Assembly: GCF_004365915.1 (NCBI RefSeq)
Contig: NZ_SODI01000001.1
Coordinates: forward strand, 868,001-932,000
DNA from: Cryobacterium psychrophilum
GTDB lineage: Bacteria > Actinomycetota > Actinomycetes > Actinomycetales > Microbacteriaceae
Length of the DNA stretch: 64,000 nt
Direction of reading: 5' to 3'
Shown here: in pieces, positions 42,656 to 52,783 of the stretch
Layout: each line of letters opens with the position of its first letter
How positions within the stretch are numbered: position 1 is the first letter of the stretch
Notes under the pieces: generated by a model
What the model was told of the DNA's origin: nothing
Seen by the model: only the letters and a program-made list of their open reading frames with translations
Database searches by the model: none
Position numbers and translations under genes: made by a program

Positions 42656-43392
42656 GGTTTTTTCACTCTGGCCGGGACAATTGCAGTCTGGTAATGGTCT
42701 GCGAGCTGCTGATATCGGGCGTTCACGACCCGCTCCGCGTCGCCCTTATGAGTTTGGTGCGTGGAGGTCGTCGGGTTGTCCGGCACGATAATCTGCGTCA
42801 CGCCGCCGAAGAACGCGAACGCTTGAACGTGGGCGTCGAGCCAGGCCGGGGACTTCATGTCCGCGTAGGCGCGGCAGAACATCAGCCCCGAGAATGGCAG
42901 CACCGCGACGAACAAGATTGCCCGGACCACCTCGCCGGTGATGGTGTCGACGACATCCATCGTGTCGCCGGCCCAGTCCACCAGCATCGCCCGGCCCGGC
43001 TCGTGGCGGAGTACCGCCACCAGATCGTGGCTGCGGAGGTAGTCGGTGAACAGGGCGCAGAACTGCGAATACCCGTACTTCTTTCCCGCGTCTTTGGTGT
43101 CGACGTATCGGCGCCAGGCCAACAGCAACGTGAAGTGCCGGTTCGCTTTCATCGAGGCCAGCACCCGCGAGAGGTCGGGCTGGTCGTACTCTTCCGACAC
43201 TTTCCGGCGCCCGTCCGGGAACCATTCCGCGACGTCAGCGTCGGTGATCGCGACCGCCGAGGTCAGACCCCGCTCCTGGACCTCCTGCCGGACCCGGGCC
43301 ACGTCGCGATGCGAGCACCCCGCGATCTCGACAACCTCGCGGTAACTGCGCCCTTCCAGCAACAGTCCCAATATTTTTCGATAGTCCGCCAT
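42649..43392 (-). pseudogene. istA: IstA transposase, N-terminal portion (split by RIT element)
   Basis: It contains the helix-turn-helix (SYREVVEIAGCSHRDVARVR) and the first two DDE aspartates (MLVDWAGDTMD and IIVPDNPTT). ATG 43392 was chosen because MADYRKILGLL is the family start. Past 42649 the open frame continues 60 nt into the RIT repeat and ends, so any product is truncated and lacks the catalytic Glu. Confidence 0.93.
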
Positions 43393-43490
43393 GAACCCGC
43401 CCTTAGCAATGAAACGACAACGCCGTATGCGTTGTCCTTCCACAGCAGAGCAGTACACCGCCCGGCGGCGCTACCGTGTTCCCGGAAACG

Positions 43491-43537
43491 TGCTACCAAC
43501 TCGCCGGACTGCCGCTACCACCAAGCGCTACTCGCCA
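43491..43537 (-). repeat. IS21 right terminal inverted repeat
   Basis: Partner of 37454-37500. Confidence 0.93.
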
Positions 43538-43543
43538 CTTCAC
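43538..43543 (+). repeat. IS21 target-site duplication, right copy
   Basis: CTTCAC, identical to 37448-37453. Confidence 0.92.
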
Positions 43544-43844
43544 AGCGGTCACCAAGGCCCAGCTCGGTCTGTTCGACTTCTGAGAGAGCGAATACCCCTT
43601 CGACCCAGGACTGGGGCACTCGACGGCCACTCTGATTCTCCTCCAGGCCTTCCTCTTGGTTGGCCACATAAGTACGGTCGCGCTCCAGAAGCGCATAATC
43701 GTTGAGTAAGAACCGAATCGCGTCGAGGATGGAAGATTTTCCAGCATCGTTGTGGCCCGTCAGAAGGGTCGGAGCACCAATCCCCAGCTCAGGCAAATCT
43801 GCGATCGACCTGAACCCCTCTATCGCAATTCTTGTCAGTTTCAT
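43538..43844 (-). pseudogene. OLD-family ATPase/TOPRIM nuclease, N-terminal portion (split by IS21)
   Basis: It begins MKLTRIAIEGFRSIADL and has Walker A GHNDAGKSSILDAI, followed by the start of the lid region. ATG 43844 has a GGGGGG-A ribosome-binding site; the frame opens slightly earlier at a TTG. The last native codons (GLGDRCE) are joined across the duplication to VRIRRIATDG of the distal part. Without Walker B and TOPRIM the fragment cannot be active. Confidence 0.92.
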
Positions 43845-44027
43845 CGTTCCCCCCAATTATTGACACGTCTGCGTGACGTAACCCAACATATCTCTAGCTA
43901 ATGACGTCAGAGGGACTGCTCTCGAATTTGATGGATTCGCTGACGTGCTCTCCGTCAAACGCTCGCGTCTCCGCGTCGTAAGCGGCTGAACGCCCTGACG
44001 ATATCGGGGACGATTGCACGCGCCCGA

Positions 44028-44033
44028 TACAGT
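44028..44033 (+). promoter_or_regulatory. -10 element of the 44.0-kb lipoprotein gene (leaderless)
   Basis: TACAGT, 6 nt before the ATG at 44040. Confidence 0.5.
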
Positions 44034-44039
44034 GAGCGG

Positions 44040-44435
44040 ATGAAGAAACTTGTTCCCGTGGTATTTGCGGCGGCCCTGCTCCTCTCTGCTTGCTCCGGTA
44101 CGGCTGAGCCTGTAGATACGTCCTCTGGTACGACTGCGCCCGTTGCGACTGTCGTCGATCGAACGGCGGACGTTTCTGCCGCGCTTTCACCAGAGCTCGC
44201 TGCGTTCGTCACCCAGGCCGAAGAGCCAGAAACGGGTCGCATTAATGTTTCAACGACCATCGTTGATCCACGCGGTTCTAACGGAAGTGCGGATGCCGTC
44301 ACAGCCCTAGCGATATGCACCGCCGTGTCTCAACTCGATGGAATTGAGAACGTAAGCATCTACGAGGCGGATGGTACGAGCCTCGTGCTCTTTGGGCATC
44401 CTTCAGTGCCGGCAGGCAAGTGCGGCGAGGTCTAA
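44040..44435 (+). CDS. Small lipoprotein, function unknown
   Basis: A 131-aa protein: signal MKKLVPVVFAAALLLSAC with lipidation Cys18, a short Thr/Ser-rich linker and a domain of about 90 residues with two Cys. The pattern INVSTTIVD then ALAICTAVSQLDGIENVSIYEADGTSLVLF resembles small alpha/beta lipoproteins seen in actinobacteria. No function recognised. It is divergent from the OLD nuclease gene. Confidence 0.75.
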   Translation: MKKLVPVVFAAALLLSACSGTAEPVDTSSGTTAPVATVVDRTADVSAALSPELAAFVTQAEEPETGRINVSTTIVDPRGSNGSADAVTALAICTAVSQLDGIENVSIYEADGTSLVLFGHPSVPAGKCGEV

Positions 44436-44832
44436 CCAGCACTACCTGCAGATGTCCGTTGTCCAGTCGTCAGCCCACCGCTTGCTGAATATCTTCCGCA
44501 GGAAATCGACGGATATAGTACGGCCATTTATCGTCGCTATTCACAAGTCGAATCCGTATCTCTTGCGCGATTCGGCGCCGTGAACCTGACTTGAGCAATG
44601 CAACACCGCCCCAGAAATCAATCCTGACCCACGGAGCGCGGACCGTTTCGCACTCAATGAACTGGGACGACTTCATTCCGAAGGAACACCGCCCGGGCTG
44701 CAGAGCGGACGCTCGACATGCCAGAAAGCGACCTGATCGGATATAGGCTGGAGCTTTGCCCGCGCTGCGAGGCCCGCGCCGTCAACGTGTGCGCAAACTG
44801 AGCGTTGACCTGACGATCACGTTGGAGCGTCC
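44436..44832. other. Intergenic stretch with a weak minus-strand ORF
   Basis: A 68-aa minus-strand ORF (44470-44676, opening MKSSQFIECETVRAPWV) has plausible composition, and a 27-aa plus-strand ORF at 44718 has a CPRC knuckle; neither has a recognised family or a good ribosome-binding site. Otherwise nothing is seen. Confidence 0.35.
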
Positions 44833-46340
44833 ATGCAAAGTGACACAGCAGCTCCAGAGCGACGATTCATGGAAGACAACGGTTTGAATCCAAACTTGAT
44901 CGTTCGGTCGGCCACCCAACTACAATCCGATTTTGAGTACCGGGAGCTCCTCGAAGCGGCGCCGGATGCCATGGTAATTGTGAATGCGGACAGCGAGATC
45001 GTGCTTGTCAACGCTCAGGCGGAACGAATTTTCGGCTATCCCCGTGCTGAGTTGCTCGGCCAGGGACTTGAAATTCTCCTCCCCGAGCGATTCCGTACCG
45101 GGCATGCCAGTCACCTGGCCCGCTTTGCTGAATGCCCGAGCACGCGGGCCATGGGCTCGAACGTCGAGCTTGTCGGACGTCGCCGAGACGGGTCGGAGTT
45201 CCCAGTGGAGATCGCTCTCAGCCCCCTGAAAGCTGATCGGGGGATGCTCTTCTCCAGCGCCATCCGCGATGTTACCGAGCGCAAACGCACCGAGGCATCC
45301 CTGCGGATGCTTTCGGCACAAGTTGAAGCGTCGAGCGACGCTATCTTTAGTTGTGGCACCGACAACGTGATCACGACCTGGAACGCAGCGGCAGAGTCCA
45401 CGTTCGGGTACTCCGTAGAGGAGGCTGTGGGGCAGCCTGCATCGCTCATGCTCGGGACGGCTGATCACGACGTTGACACACAATTGGACGCAGGCACTCA
45501 GGTTCGGTCGCTGGAGACGGTTGGGCACCGAAAAGACGGATCGACCGTCGAGATTTCGCTCAGCGTGTCCTTCTTGTACGACGCCCAGAACGTGAAGATG
45601 GGATCCTCCTTCATCGCCCGCGACGTCAGTGAAGCGAATCTTCGTCGAGCGGAGTCGGATCTTGATCGGGCCCGCCTCGCCACCACACAACACACAGCGG
45701 GTGTTGGCAGCTTCGAGCTCGATCTGACTACCGGGGAACGGTGGTGGTCCGACGAGTTTTGGCGAATTCTCGGGGTCGATGTAGCCGAGAATGCGTCGTT
45801 GGAACTGATGCTGACCGGTGTTCACCCCGACGACCGTGAAACCGTGGAAAACGCCGTGACGAGTCTTTACTCCGGTGCACCGGTCGACCTCATTTACCGC
45901 GTCGTGAGTCCTTCGGGCCACGTCCGATGGGTGCACTCCCGCGCGAATGCCGAATTTGCCGAGGACGGATCCCCCGTCCGAATCCTTGGCACGACATTGG
46001 ACGTAACGGATCTGCATCTGGCACATACCCAACGCCGGGAGGCCGAGACCAACTTCCAGATAGGTTTTGACCTTTCTCCCATCGGCACCGCGATAGCCAC
46101 TCTCGCCGGACGGCTTACCCAGGTGAACCCCGCAGTGTGCGACATCCTCGGACGCACAACGGATAAAATTCTCGGCAAACTGCTCCAAGCCTTTCGGCAC
46201 CCTGAAGACACTGCGGGCCAACTAGAGGCATTCGAGCTTAATCGAGCGGTCAAGTCGCGTCCCGCGCACGTCGACCGGCAATACCAGCAGCCTGATGGTG
46301 ACGTGGTGTGGGTGCAGGAAACCGTGTCAACCGTGCCTGG
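44833..46340 (+). pseudogene. Multi-PAS sensor protein, truncated before its output domain
   Basis: Four PAS modules in order: about residues 35-150 (EAAPDAMVIVNADSEIVLVN), 155-270 (SSDAIFSCGTDNVITTWN), 290-400 (GVHPDDRETVENAV, a PAS fold-3) and 405-503 (FDLSPIGTAIATL). The fourth module ends QETVSTVPG, where such proteins normally continue into DITERK and an output domain (GGDEF, EAL or histidine kinase). Instead the frame runs 50 codons antisense through the end of the pucR-type gene. The break coincides with that gene's stop codon, so the 3' part was lost by rearrangement. Confidence 0.8.
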
Positions 46341-47591
46341 TCAGGCGCTCCTGAGAGCTGCCCGCAGGGGCGCACGCGCGGGGGTTGCCCATAAACCGGT
46401 CAGTCGCACCGCTCGAAGGGCGGTAAACAGCTCAGCTGCCTGGCCGGGTTTCGCTACGGAGCGCCCGGTCATCTCGGTTATCCGACCCAAGCGGTGAAGG
46501 ACGGTATTTCGGTGGCAATGAAGTTGCTTGCCACACTCGGCGGTCGAGCCGTCGGTAGCGAAGAAGCATTCCAGCGTGTCCAGCAGCACGCGAGCATCAT
46601 CCGGATCAAGGTCGGCCAGCCCGCCGAGAACGCCGTCACGGAGTTCGGCAGCGTATGCGGGTTGAGCAACAAGCATGGTGTCGATCGGGGCTGCGCCGTA
46701 GAGATGCACTCCCACCGCGGTGGGGGCGATGCAGCGCATGGCGAGAAGCGCTTGCCGCACAGCGTCTGGCGCGCGCTCGAGAGATTCCAGCGGCAGGCTC
46801 GCCCCGATTCGTGACCTGACGGTTCCGTCAAGTGCCTGCGCCGCGGCGGACGGGTGCGCACCCGCCCCGCTTCCGAGCAGGCCCAGGTACTCACCTTTCC
46901 ACGGGGCCCATGCCGAGCTGACCCCCATCCCTCGAAGCAGGTCGGTGATAGCGGGAATCGGATCATCATCTGAGTGCCGCATCTCGACGGCAAGAACGAC
47001 GAAGGTCGCTTGGTTGGGAAGGCCAAGAGCGCGAACCGCTCGACCGGCGTCGCCCGAGAACTCGCCTTCCAGAATCGTGAGCAACATGACGTTCTTGCTC
47101 TGCTGGTCTTTGCGTTCTCGTTCGTCAACGACCTCTCGATACGTCTCCGCGGCGGCGCTCGAGTACCGGTCGATGATGCCCCAGACTCCGGATGACGCGG
47201 TGAGCAGCGCGGTTGCGTGTTCGGGTGTCGTCGCCTTCGCCATCATCGCGTCCCACAGGTGCAGACCGGCAAGCCGGTAGGCGTGCAGCAGACTCGCCAT
47301 AGGGATACCGTGCTCGGCTTTCACGCGGCCGGCATGGCGTGGGGCGGCGAGCGAGTCATTGATGCCGAGCAGGCACTGCAGGATCGCCTCGAGGTTGTCG
47401 TGCACAATGCCTTCGAGCACACCTTCGGCGAGGACGCTCTCGGCGTAATCGTGCTCGCCGTTGATAATCTGGGCGACGACGCTGTCTGACAACTCGCCGA
47501 CCGAGTCGATCATGCCCGAGAAGAGCTCGCGAGCGCCCTCCACCATGGCATCCGGGGTCGGCACACTCTGCGGCGCTCCATTGCTTTCCAT
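46341..47591 (-). CDS. PucR/CdaR-type transcriptional regulator
   Basis: A 416-aa regulator. The C-terminal PucR helix-turn-helix is clear ([20 protein letters not shown]), preceded by a GGDEF-like CdaR middle domain and an N-terminal sensory part with [15 protein letters not shown]. It is divergent from the aldehyde dehydrogenase operon; an 18-bp palindrome lies in the 168-bp gap. Many PucR-type genes control the adjacent catabolic operon, so it probably activates that cluster when the alcohol or aldehyde substrate is present (inference). Confidence 0.9.
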   Translation of the reverse strand: MESNGAPQSVPTPDAMVEGARELFSGMIDSVGELSDSVVAQIINGEHDYAESVLAEGVLEGIVHDNLEAILQCLLGINDSLAAPRHAGRVKAEHGIPMASLLHAYRLAGLHLWDAMMAKATTPEHATALLTASSGVWGIIDRYSSAAAETYREVVDERERKDQQSKNVMLLTILEGEFSGDAGRAVRALGLPNQATFVVLAVEMRHSDDDPIPAITDLLRGMGVSSAWAPWKGEYLGLLGSGAGAHPSAAAQALDGTVRSRIGASLPLESLERAPDAVRQALLAMRCIAPTAVGVHLYGAAPIDTMLVAQPAYAAELRDGVLGGLADLDPDDARVLLDTLECFFATDGSTAECGKQLHCHRNTVLHRLGRITEMTGRSVAKPGQAAELFTALRAVRLTGLWATPARAPLRAALRSA

Positions 47592-47624
47592 GCGTTCAGT
47601 GTAATCCGGTAGTTATGCCGATTG

Positions 47625-47642
47625 GTTGTGCGGCCGCACAAC
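47625..47642. promoter_or_regulatory. 18-bp palindromic operator candidate
   Basis: GTTGTGCGGCCGCACAAC is a perfect palindrome in the divergent gap, 34 bp from the regulator start and 118 bp from the dehydrogenase start. It is the obvious binding site for the PucR-type regulator. Confidence 0.7.
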
Positions 47643-47759
47643 GCAGGGGGCCGAAGTCGCGGCGGCGGCCTATCGCTATCGCCGACAGCGGAGCCAATAC
47701 TGGGCTGACACGGCAGGCCTGAATTCGAGTCGCCGTCAGGGAACAATCAAGGGAGATTG

Positions 47760-49511
47760 ATGACCACCACCGATCCGACGTCGAGGACACAGGCCGTTAC
47801 GGCCCTCGACCAGCAGCAGCGCGATGAACTCGATGCCGCCATCACTGAGTTGGCCTCGGGCGCCAAGCTTTGGGCAAGCACCCCACTTTCCGAACGAGCC
47901 GGATTGCTGGGGGCTGTGCACGCGGCGATGACGGGGGCCGTCCAGGAATGGGCCGAGACGGCCGCTGCGATCAAGGGACTGGATCCTTCCTCCCAGCTCA
48001 TCGGGGAAGAATGGATCGCCGGCCCATATGCGGGCCTTGCGGGCGCAGGTACCCTCGCGCATTCCGTCGCAGCACTCGCTGCGGGAACGAGTCCTCTTGC
48101 CACCAGCCGGTTCGGGACGGCGCCCGGTGGTCGCGTCACCATCCCGGTGCTTCCCACCAATGGGCACGAGTGGTTGCTGCTGCACGGATTCAGCGCTGAG
48201 GTCTGGATGGCTCCGGGCCGCTCTGCCGGGGAGGTGCGGGCCAGCGCCGGCCTTGGTGAGCTCACGCCGTCGATGTCGGGCGGAGTGGGACTCGTGCTCG
48301 GTGCCGGCAACATCACGTCGATCCCACCGCTCGACGTGCTGTACGAGATCGTCGCGAACAACCGGGCGGTGCTGCTCAAGCTCAATCCGGTCATGGCCGG
48401 AATGAAATCTGTTTTCGACAAGGCTCTCGCCCCCCTGATCGACTTCGGGGTGCTTCGCATCGTGCAGGGCGCTGGAGACGTTGGGGCGTATCTCACGCAG
48501 CACGATGTCATCTCTCACGTACACATCACCGGCAGTGCGGCAACTCACGATGCCATCGTCTGGGGTACGGGCGAGGATGCTGCGCGCCGCAAGGCAGCAG
48601 GCAGCCCGTTGCTCGCGAAGCCCATCACCAGCGAACTCGGCGGAGTATCGCCCATCATCATCGTGCCGAGCGCATGGACGAAGCATGACCTGCGCTACCA
48701 GGCCGAGCACGTCGTCACCCAGCGCCTACACAATGGAGGTTACAACTGCATTGCCGGCCAGGTGGTTGTGGTCAGTAGCAACTGGCCCCAGAAGAAAGCG
48801 TTCCTCGCCGAACTCCGCCGGGCACTCGCGGCCGCCCCTCACCGCCCAGCCTGGTATCCCGGTAGCGATGGCCGAATGAGGGCCGCATCAGCCGCCTATC
48901 CGGCTGCCGAGAGGATGGGCAAAGACGGCTGCCGCCTGCTGATCGATGTTCAGGCCGAAGACAACGCATCGCATGTGCTCACTACGGAATATTTTTCCCC
49001 GGTGCTGGGCGTTGTCGAAGTGCCGGGCACAGGGCAGGCCTTCCTCGACGCTGCCGTCACTCTGGCCAACGACGAGTTCGTTGGCACCCTGGGCGCCAAC
49101 CTCATTGTCGAACCGAAGGTCATCCGGCAGCTCGGGACCGGGTTCCTGGGCGCCGTTGCACGCCTACGTTACGGCACGATCGCCATCAACGCGTGGACCG
49201 GCCTCGGCTTCCTCACCGCAACCGCATCGTGGGGCGCATTCCCCGGCGCCACCATCGACAACGTGCAGAGCGGCATCGGAACTGTTCACAACGCCCTGCT
49301 CATCGATCGGCCAGAGCGCACGATCGTCCGCGGCCCGTTCCGGCCGTTCCCGCGATCGTTCGCGCACGGAGAGTTCACCCTTTTCCCAAAGCCGCCGTGG
49401 TTCGTGCAGGCGCGTTCCGCCGCGACCACCGGACGACGTCTCGCCGGGTTCGCGGCCAAGCCGTCATGGCTGAAGATGCCCGCAATCTTCTTTGCGGCAT
49501 TCCGGGCCTGA
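47760..49511 (+). CDS. Aldehyde dehydrogenase family protein
   Basis: A 583-aa NAD(P)-dependent dehydrogenase. The catalytic Cys lies in NGGYNCIAGQVVV and the general-base Glu in ITSELGGVSPIII. It is longer than usual (about 490 aa) with an extra N-terminal part and a hydrophobic C-terminus ending PSWLKMPAIFFAAFRA. ATG 47760 has a GGGAG site 5 nt upstream, better than the TTG one codon earlier. First gene of a cluster with a CoA ligase and a GMC oxidoreductase, suggesting oxidation of an aldehyde made by the latter. Confidence 0.9.
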   Translation: MTTTDPTSRTQAVTALDQQQRDELDAAITELASGAKLWASTPLSERAGLLGAVHAAMTGAVQEWAETAAAIKGLDPSSQLIGEEWIAGPYAGLAGAGTLAHSVAALAAGTSPLATSRFGTAPGGRVTIPVLPTNGHEWLLLHGFSAEVWMAPGRSAGEVRASAGLGELTPSMSGGVGLVLGAGNITSIPPLDVLYEIVANNRAVLLKLNPVMAGMKSVFDKALAPLIDFGVLRIVQGAGDVGAYLTQHDVISHVHITGSAATHDAIVWGTGEDAARRKAAGSPLLAKPITSELGGVSPIIIVPSAWTKHDLRYQAEHVVTQRLHNGGYNCIAGQVVVVSSNWPQKKAFLAELRRALAAAPHRPAWYPGSDGRMRAASAAYPAAERMGKDGCRLLIDVQAEDNASHVLTTEYFSPVLGVVEVPGTGQAFLDAAVTLANDEFVGTLGANLIVEPKVIRQLGTGFLGAVARLRYGTIAINAWTGLGFLTATASWGAFPGATIDNVQSGIGTVHNALLIDRPERTIVRGPFRPFPRSFAHGEFTLFPKPPWFVQARSAATTGRRLAGFAAKPSWLKMPAIFFAAFRA

Positions 49512-49570
49512 CCACCCTGTCATCCCGCACGCTCCCCCACCAATCCTCCCCAGCCAGAAGGCGAGCCGCC

Positions 49571-51157
49571 GTGTTCAACAGTCCCTTTCCCGACGTCGAA
49601 ATCCCGAATCTCAGCGTATTTGACTACCTCTTCGGATCGCTAGACACCGCATCCGCCGACCGGGTTGCCCTCACCGACGGGGCGACCGGTGAGGCCACCA
49701 CGTATGGAGAGCTGGTGCGCCAGATCGAAGCACTAGCTCGGGCGCTCGCCGCTCGTGGCATCGGTGTGGGCAGCGTCGTGGCGCTGCATTCCCCGAATCG
49801 ACCCGATTTCGCGGTGGCGTTCCACGGGATTCTGCGAGCTGGCGCGACGGCGACGACGGTCAACGCGCTGTCGACGGCGGGCGAGATGGCAACGCAGCTC
49901 ACCGACTCGAAAGCGGTAGCCATCATCGCAGCGGATGCGCTGTTCCCGGTATCTGCGGAAGCCGGAAAGTTGGCCGGTGTTGCAGCTGAGCGCATGATCA
50001 GCCTCGGGGAGGTCGATGGGAGCACGAGTCTGGCCGACATGGTTCGCGAGACTCACCCCGCTCAGGATGTGAGTTTCGATCCGGCGACGCACCTGGCGGT
50101 GCTGCCATATAGTTCGGGCACGACGGGCAAAGCAAAGGGTGTCATGCTCACCCACCGCAACCTCGTGGCGAATGTCGCACAGTCGGCATCCCTCGTAGGG
50201 GTGACGAAAGATGATCGCGTTCTAGCTGTGCTTCCGTTCTTCCACATCTACGGCATGACGGTGTTGCTCAACATAGCGCTCGCGCAACGGGCAAATCTGG
50301 TGACCATGGCGAGATTCGATCTGGCCGATTTCCTGGGCCTCATCCAGTCCGCGCGCATCACCTACGTCTTTATCGCGCCTCCCATCGCGGTCGCGCTGGC
50401 GAAGCATCCGCTGGTCGCCGAATTTGACCTGTCAAGCCTTCGCACGGTGTTCTCTGGAGCGGCGCCCCTCGATGGCAGCGTCGGTGGCGCTGTTGCCGAG
50501 CGACTGAACTGCGAGGTTCTCCAGGGCTACGGGATGACCGAAATGAGCCCCGTGTCGCACGCCTCGCCCCGAGGTCGAACCGACATCCCCCTGAACTCGG
50601 TCGGTCTTACGGTGCCGAACATCCAGTGCCGCATCGTCGATCCGCTCACCGGAAGCGACATAGCGATCCCGACGGTGGGTGTGAGTGAGCCCGGCGAACT
50701 GCTATGCCGTGGCCCGAACATCATGGTGGGCTACCTCGGCAACGATGAGGCAACCCGGGCGACTCTCGACGTGGACGGATTCCTGCACACCGGCGACATT
50801 GCGACGGTGAGTGCCGAGGGGTTCGTGACTATCGTCGACCGGCTCAAGGAGCTCATCAAGTACAAGGGCTACCAGGTGGCGCCCGCGGAACTCGAGGCGT
50901 TGTTGTTGGGCCATCCCCAGATCGCCGACGCCGCCGTCATCGGCGTGATCGACGCGGACGGAGAAGAGGTGCCCAAAGCATTCCTGAGGCTGCAGCCGGA
51001 GGCAACGCTCAGCAAGGAGGACGTCATGATTTGGGTCGCTGAGCGGGTGGCCCCGCACAAGAAGGTTCGACAGGTAGAAATGATCGACTTCATCCCGAAG
51101 TCGGCGTCAGGCAAGATCCTGCGCAAGGATCTGCGATCAAAAGGAGCTCTCGTATGA
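49571..51157 (+). CDS. AMP-forming acyl/aryl-CoA ligase (4-coumarate-CoA ligase type)
   Basis: A 528-aa adenylate-forming enzyme: P-loop-like LPYSSGTTGKAKGVMLTH, A5 motif GYGMTEMSP, hinge DGFLHTGDIA and catalytic Lys in PKSASGKILRKDL. The GTG start at 49571 is where homology begins; the frame is open further upstream inside the dehydrogenase gene. Its stop overlaps the GMC start by 4 bp. It would activate the acid produced by the dehydrogenase. Confidence 0.95.
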   Translation: MFNSPFPDVEIPNLSVFDYLFGSLDTASADRVALTDGATGEATTYGELVRQIEALARALAARGIGVGSVVALHSPNRPDFAVAFHGILRAGATATTVNALSTAGEMATQLTDSKAVAIIAADALFPVSAEAGKLAGVAAERMISLGEVDGSTSLADMVRETHPAQDVSFDPATHLAVLPYSSGTTGKAKGVMLTHRNLVANVAQSASLVGVTKDDRVLAVLPFFHIYGMTVLLNIALAQRANLVTMARFDLADFLGLIQSARITYVFIAPPIAVALAKHPLVAEFDLSSLRTVFSGAAPLDGSVGGAVAERLNCEVLQGYGMTEMSPVSHASPRGRTDIPLNSVGLTVPNIQCRIVDPLTGSDIAIPTVGVSEPGELLCRGPNIMVGYLGNDEATRATLDVDGFLHTGDIATVSAEGFVTIVDRLKELIKYKGYQVAPAELEALLLGHPQIADAAVIGVIDADGEEVPKAFLRLQPEATLSKEDVMIWVAERVAPHKKVRQVEMIDFIPKSASGKILRKDLRSKGALV

Positions 51158-52782
51158 GTAACAGCACGGAAGAATTCGACTACATCGTGGTCGGTGCCGG
51201 ATCGGCCGGAGCAGCTGTCGCCGCTCGACTCACCGAAGATGCGAGCATCTCCGTTTTGCTGCTCGAAGCCGGCGGTGTCGACGACAAACAGGAGATCGTC
51301 ATCCCGGCGGCATTCCCGAAGCTGTTCAAGTCCGACGCCGATTGGAACTACCAGACCGAGCCGCAGGGCGAGCTCGAGGGGCGGTCGATCTACTGGCCAC
51401 GTGGCAAGGTGCTCGGCGGCTCATCCTCCCTCAATGCCATGATGTGGGTGCGCGGATTCGCTGCAGATTACGACAACTGGGCGAGACTCGCCGGTGCCGA
51501 CTGGTCGTACGAGGCGCTCCTGCCATATTTCCGCAAGGCGGAGGCCGTCGAGGGCAACACAGATCCTGACCAGGGCACGAACGGAGCGAATTCGATCTCG
51601 CACCAACGCAGCCCGCGATCGCACACTGCAACCTTCCTCAATGCTGCCGTCGAGGCCGGCCTGCCACTCGTCGCCCCGAACTCGGCAAACCCTGAAGGGG
51701 TCAGCCAGACGATGGTCAGCCAGCGTGGCGGCATGCGGCACAACACCGCGGCGGCCTACCTCGTACCGGCAGCCGAGCGCTCCAACCTCGTCGTTCAAAC
51801 CGGGGCACACGTCACTCGCGTGCTCTTCGAGGGAACCCGCGCTGTAGGTGTCGAGTACCTCAGCGATGGCACCATGACCTCGGTCTCCGCGCGCCGCGAG
51901 ATCGTACTGAGCGGCGGAGCAGTGAACACGCCCCAGCTGCTCATGTTGTCGGGTATTGGCGATGCCACGCACCTCCGCTCCTTCGGAATCACCGTGCTTG
52001 TCGACGCTCCGGAGGTCGGCTCGAACATGCGCGACCACCTGTTCGCCACGCTCGCGGTCGACACCGACGATGACACCCTCTTCGGCGCCGAGACCGAGGA
52101 GCAGCTCAACGACTTCGTCTCGCAGCAGCGCGGCATGCTCACCTCCAACGTTGCGGAGGCCTACGGGTTCGTCAAGACCGACCCGTCACTCGCCTACCCA
52201 GACATTGAAGTGCTCTTCGCTGCCGTGCCCTACATCGGTGAGGGGCTTGTGGCCGCACCGCGACACGGCGTCAGCGTCGGCGCTATCCTGCTGCAGCCGA
52301 AAAGCCTCGGAACCGTGCAACTCGCATCCGCCGATCCGCTCGCGAAGCCACTGATCGATCCGAACTACCTGGGAGACCCGGAAGGGGAGGATCGCGCCAC
52401 ACTGCTCGCGGGCCTCGGCGTGTGTGAGCGCATTCTTGCCGCCCCGGCGTTCGCGTCAACGCGGGGCGATGGTAAGTTCATCCAACCCGCCGGGTCAGAT
52501 GCACAGGCGCCAGCCGTGCGGGCTGCAACGGTGATCGATGAGTTCTCGCAGACCCTGTACCACCCGACGAGCACCGCTCGCATGGGATCGGATGCTGGAT
52601 CGGTGGTCGACCCGGAGTTGCGTGTGCGCGGTGTGCAGGGACTTCGCATCGCCGACGCGTCGATCATGCCTGAGATCATCCGGGGGCACACGAACGCTCC
52701 ATCCATCATCATCGGCGAGAAGGCGGCGGATCTTCTGCGCGCGTCGATGCCGACTTTGGAGGAAGCGGCTTCGGTTCATTGA
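51154..52782 (+). CDS. GMC-family FAD alcohol oxidoreductase (choline-dehydrogenase-like)
   Basis: A 542-aa flavoprotein: FAD-binding YIVVGAGSAGAAVAARL, GMC signature 1 GKVLGGSSSLNAMMWVRG, signature 2 GGAVNTPQLLMLSGIG, active-site His in LYHPTSTARMG and Asn/His near GHTNAPSIIIGE. It oxidises a primary alcohol to the aldehyde that the linked dehydrogenase can use. The real substrate is unknown; choline itself is unlikely because an acyl-CoA ligase is in the operon. Confidence 0.95.
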   Translation: MSNSTEEFDYIVVGAGSAGAAVAARLTEDASISVLLLEAGGVDDKQEIVIPAAFPKLFKSDADWNYQTEPQGELEGRSIYWPRGKVLGGSSSLNAMMWVRGFAADYDNWARLAGADWSYEALLPYFRKAEAVEGNTDPDQGTNGANSISHQRSPRSHTATFLNAAVEAGLPLVAPNSANPEGVSQTMVSQRGGMRHNTAAAYLVPAAERSNLVVQTGAHVTRVLFEGTRAVGVEYLSDGTMTSVSARREIVLSGGAVNTPQLLMLSGIGDATHLRSFGITVLVDAPEVGSNMRDHLFATLAVDTDDDTLFGAETEEQLNDFVSQQRGMLTSNVAEAYGFVKTDPSLAYPDIEVLFAAVPYIGEGLVAAPRHGVSVGAILLQPKSLGTVQLASADPLAKPLIDPNYLGDPEGEDRATLLAGLGVCERILAAPAFASTRGDGKFIQPAGSDAQAPAVRAATVIDEFSQTLYHPTSTARMGSDAGSVVDPELRVRGVQGLRIADASIMPEIIRGHTNAPSIIIGEKAADLLRASMPTLEEAASVH

Positions 52783-52783
52783 T

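Larger units (their letters stand above)
37454..43537 (-). mobile_element. IS21-family insertion element carrying a nested RIT element
   Basis: It has 47-bp terminal inverted repeats with 44 of 47 positions identical, beginning TGGCGAGTAGCGCTTG, with several TGGTAGCG sub-repeats as is usual for IS21. Its gene pair istA and istB overlaps by 1 nt. It is flanked by a 6-bp duplication and inserted into the OLD nuclease gene. The 6,084-bp length is explained by 3,475 bp of RIT insertion in istA; without it the element is 2,609 bp, normal for IS21. Confidence 0.95.

Noticed and set aside
43900..44030. Possible right attachment site of the tRNA-Arg island
   Set aside because: No stretch repeating the tRNA 3' end was found here or elsewhere in the window.
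44920..46221. 433-aa minus-strand open frame
   Set aside because: Antisense to the PAS gene, whose four modules are clear on the plus strand.
49193..49570. 126 extra N-terminal codons of the CoA ligase frame
   Set aside because: They lie within the aldehyde dehydrogenase gene and have no homology; the GTG at 49571 fits the family start.
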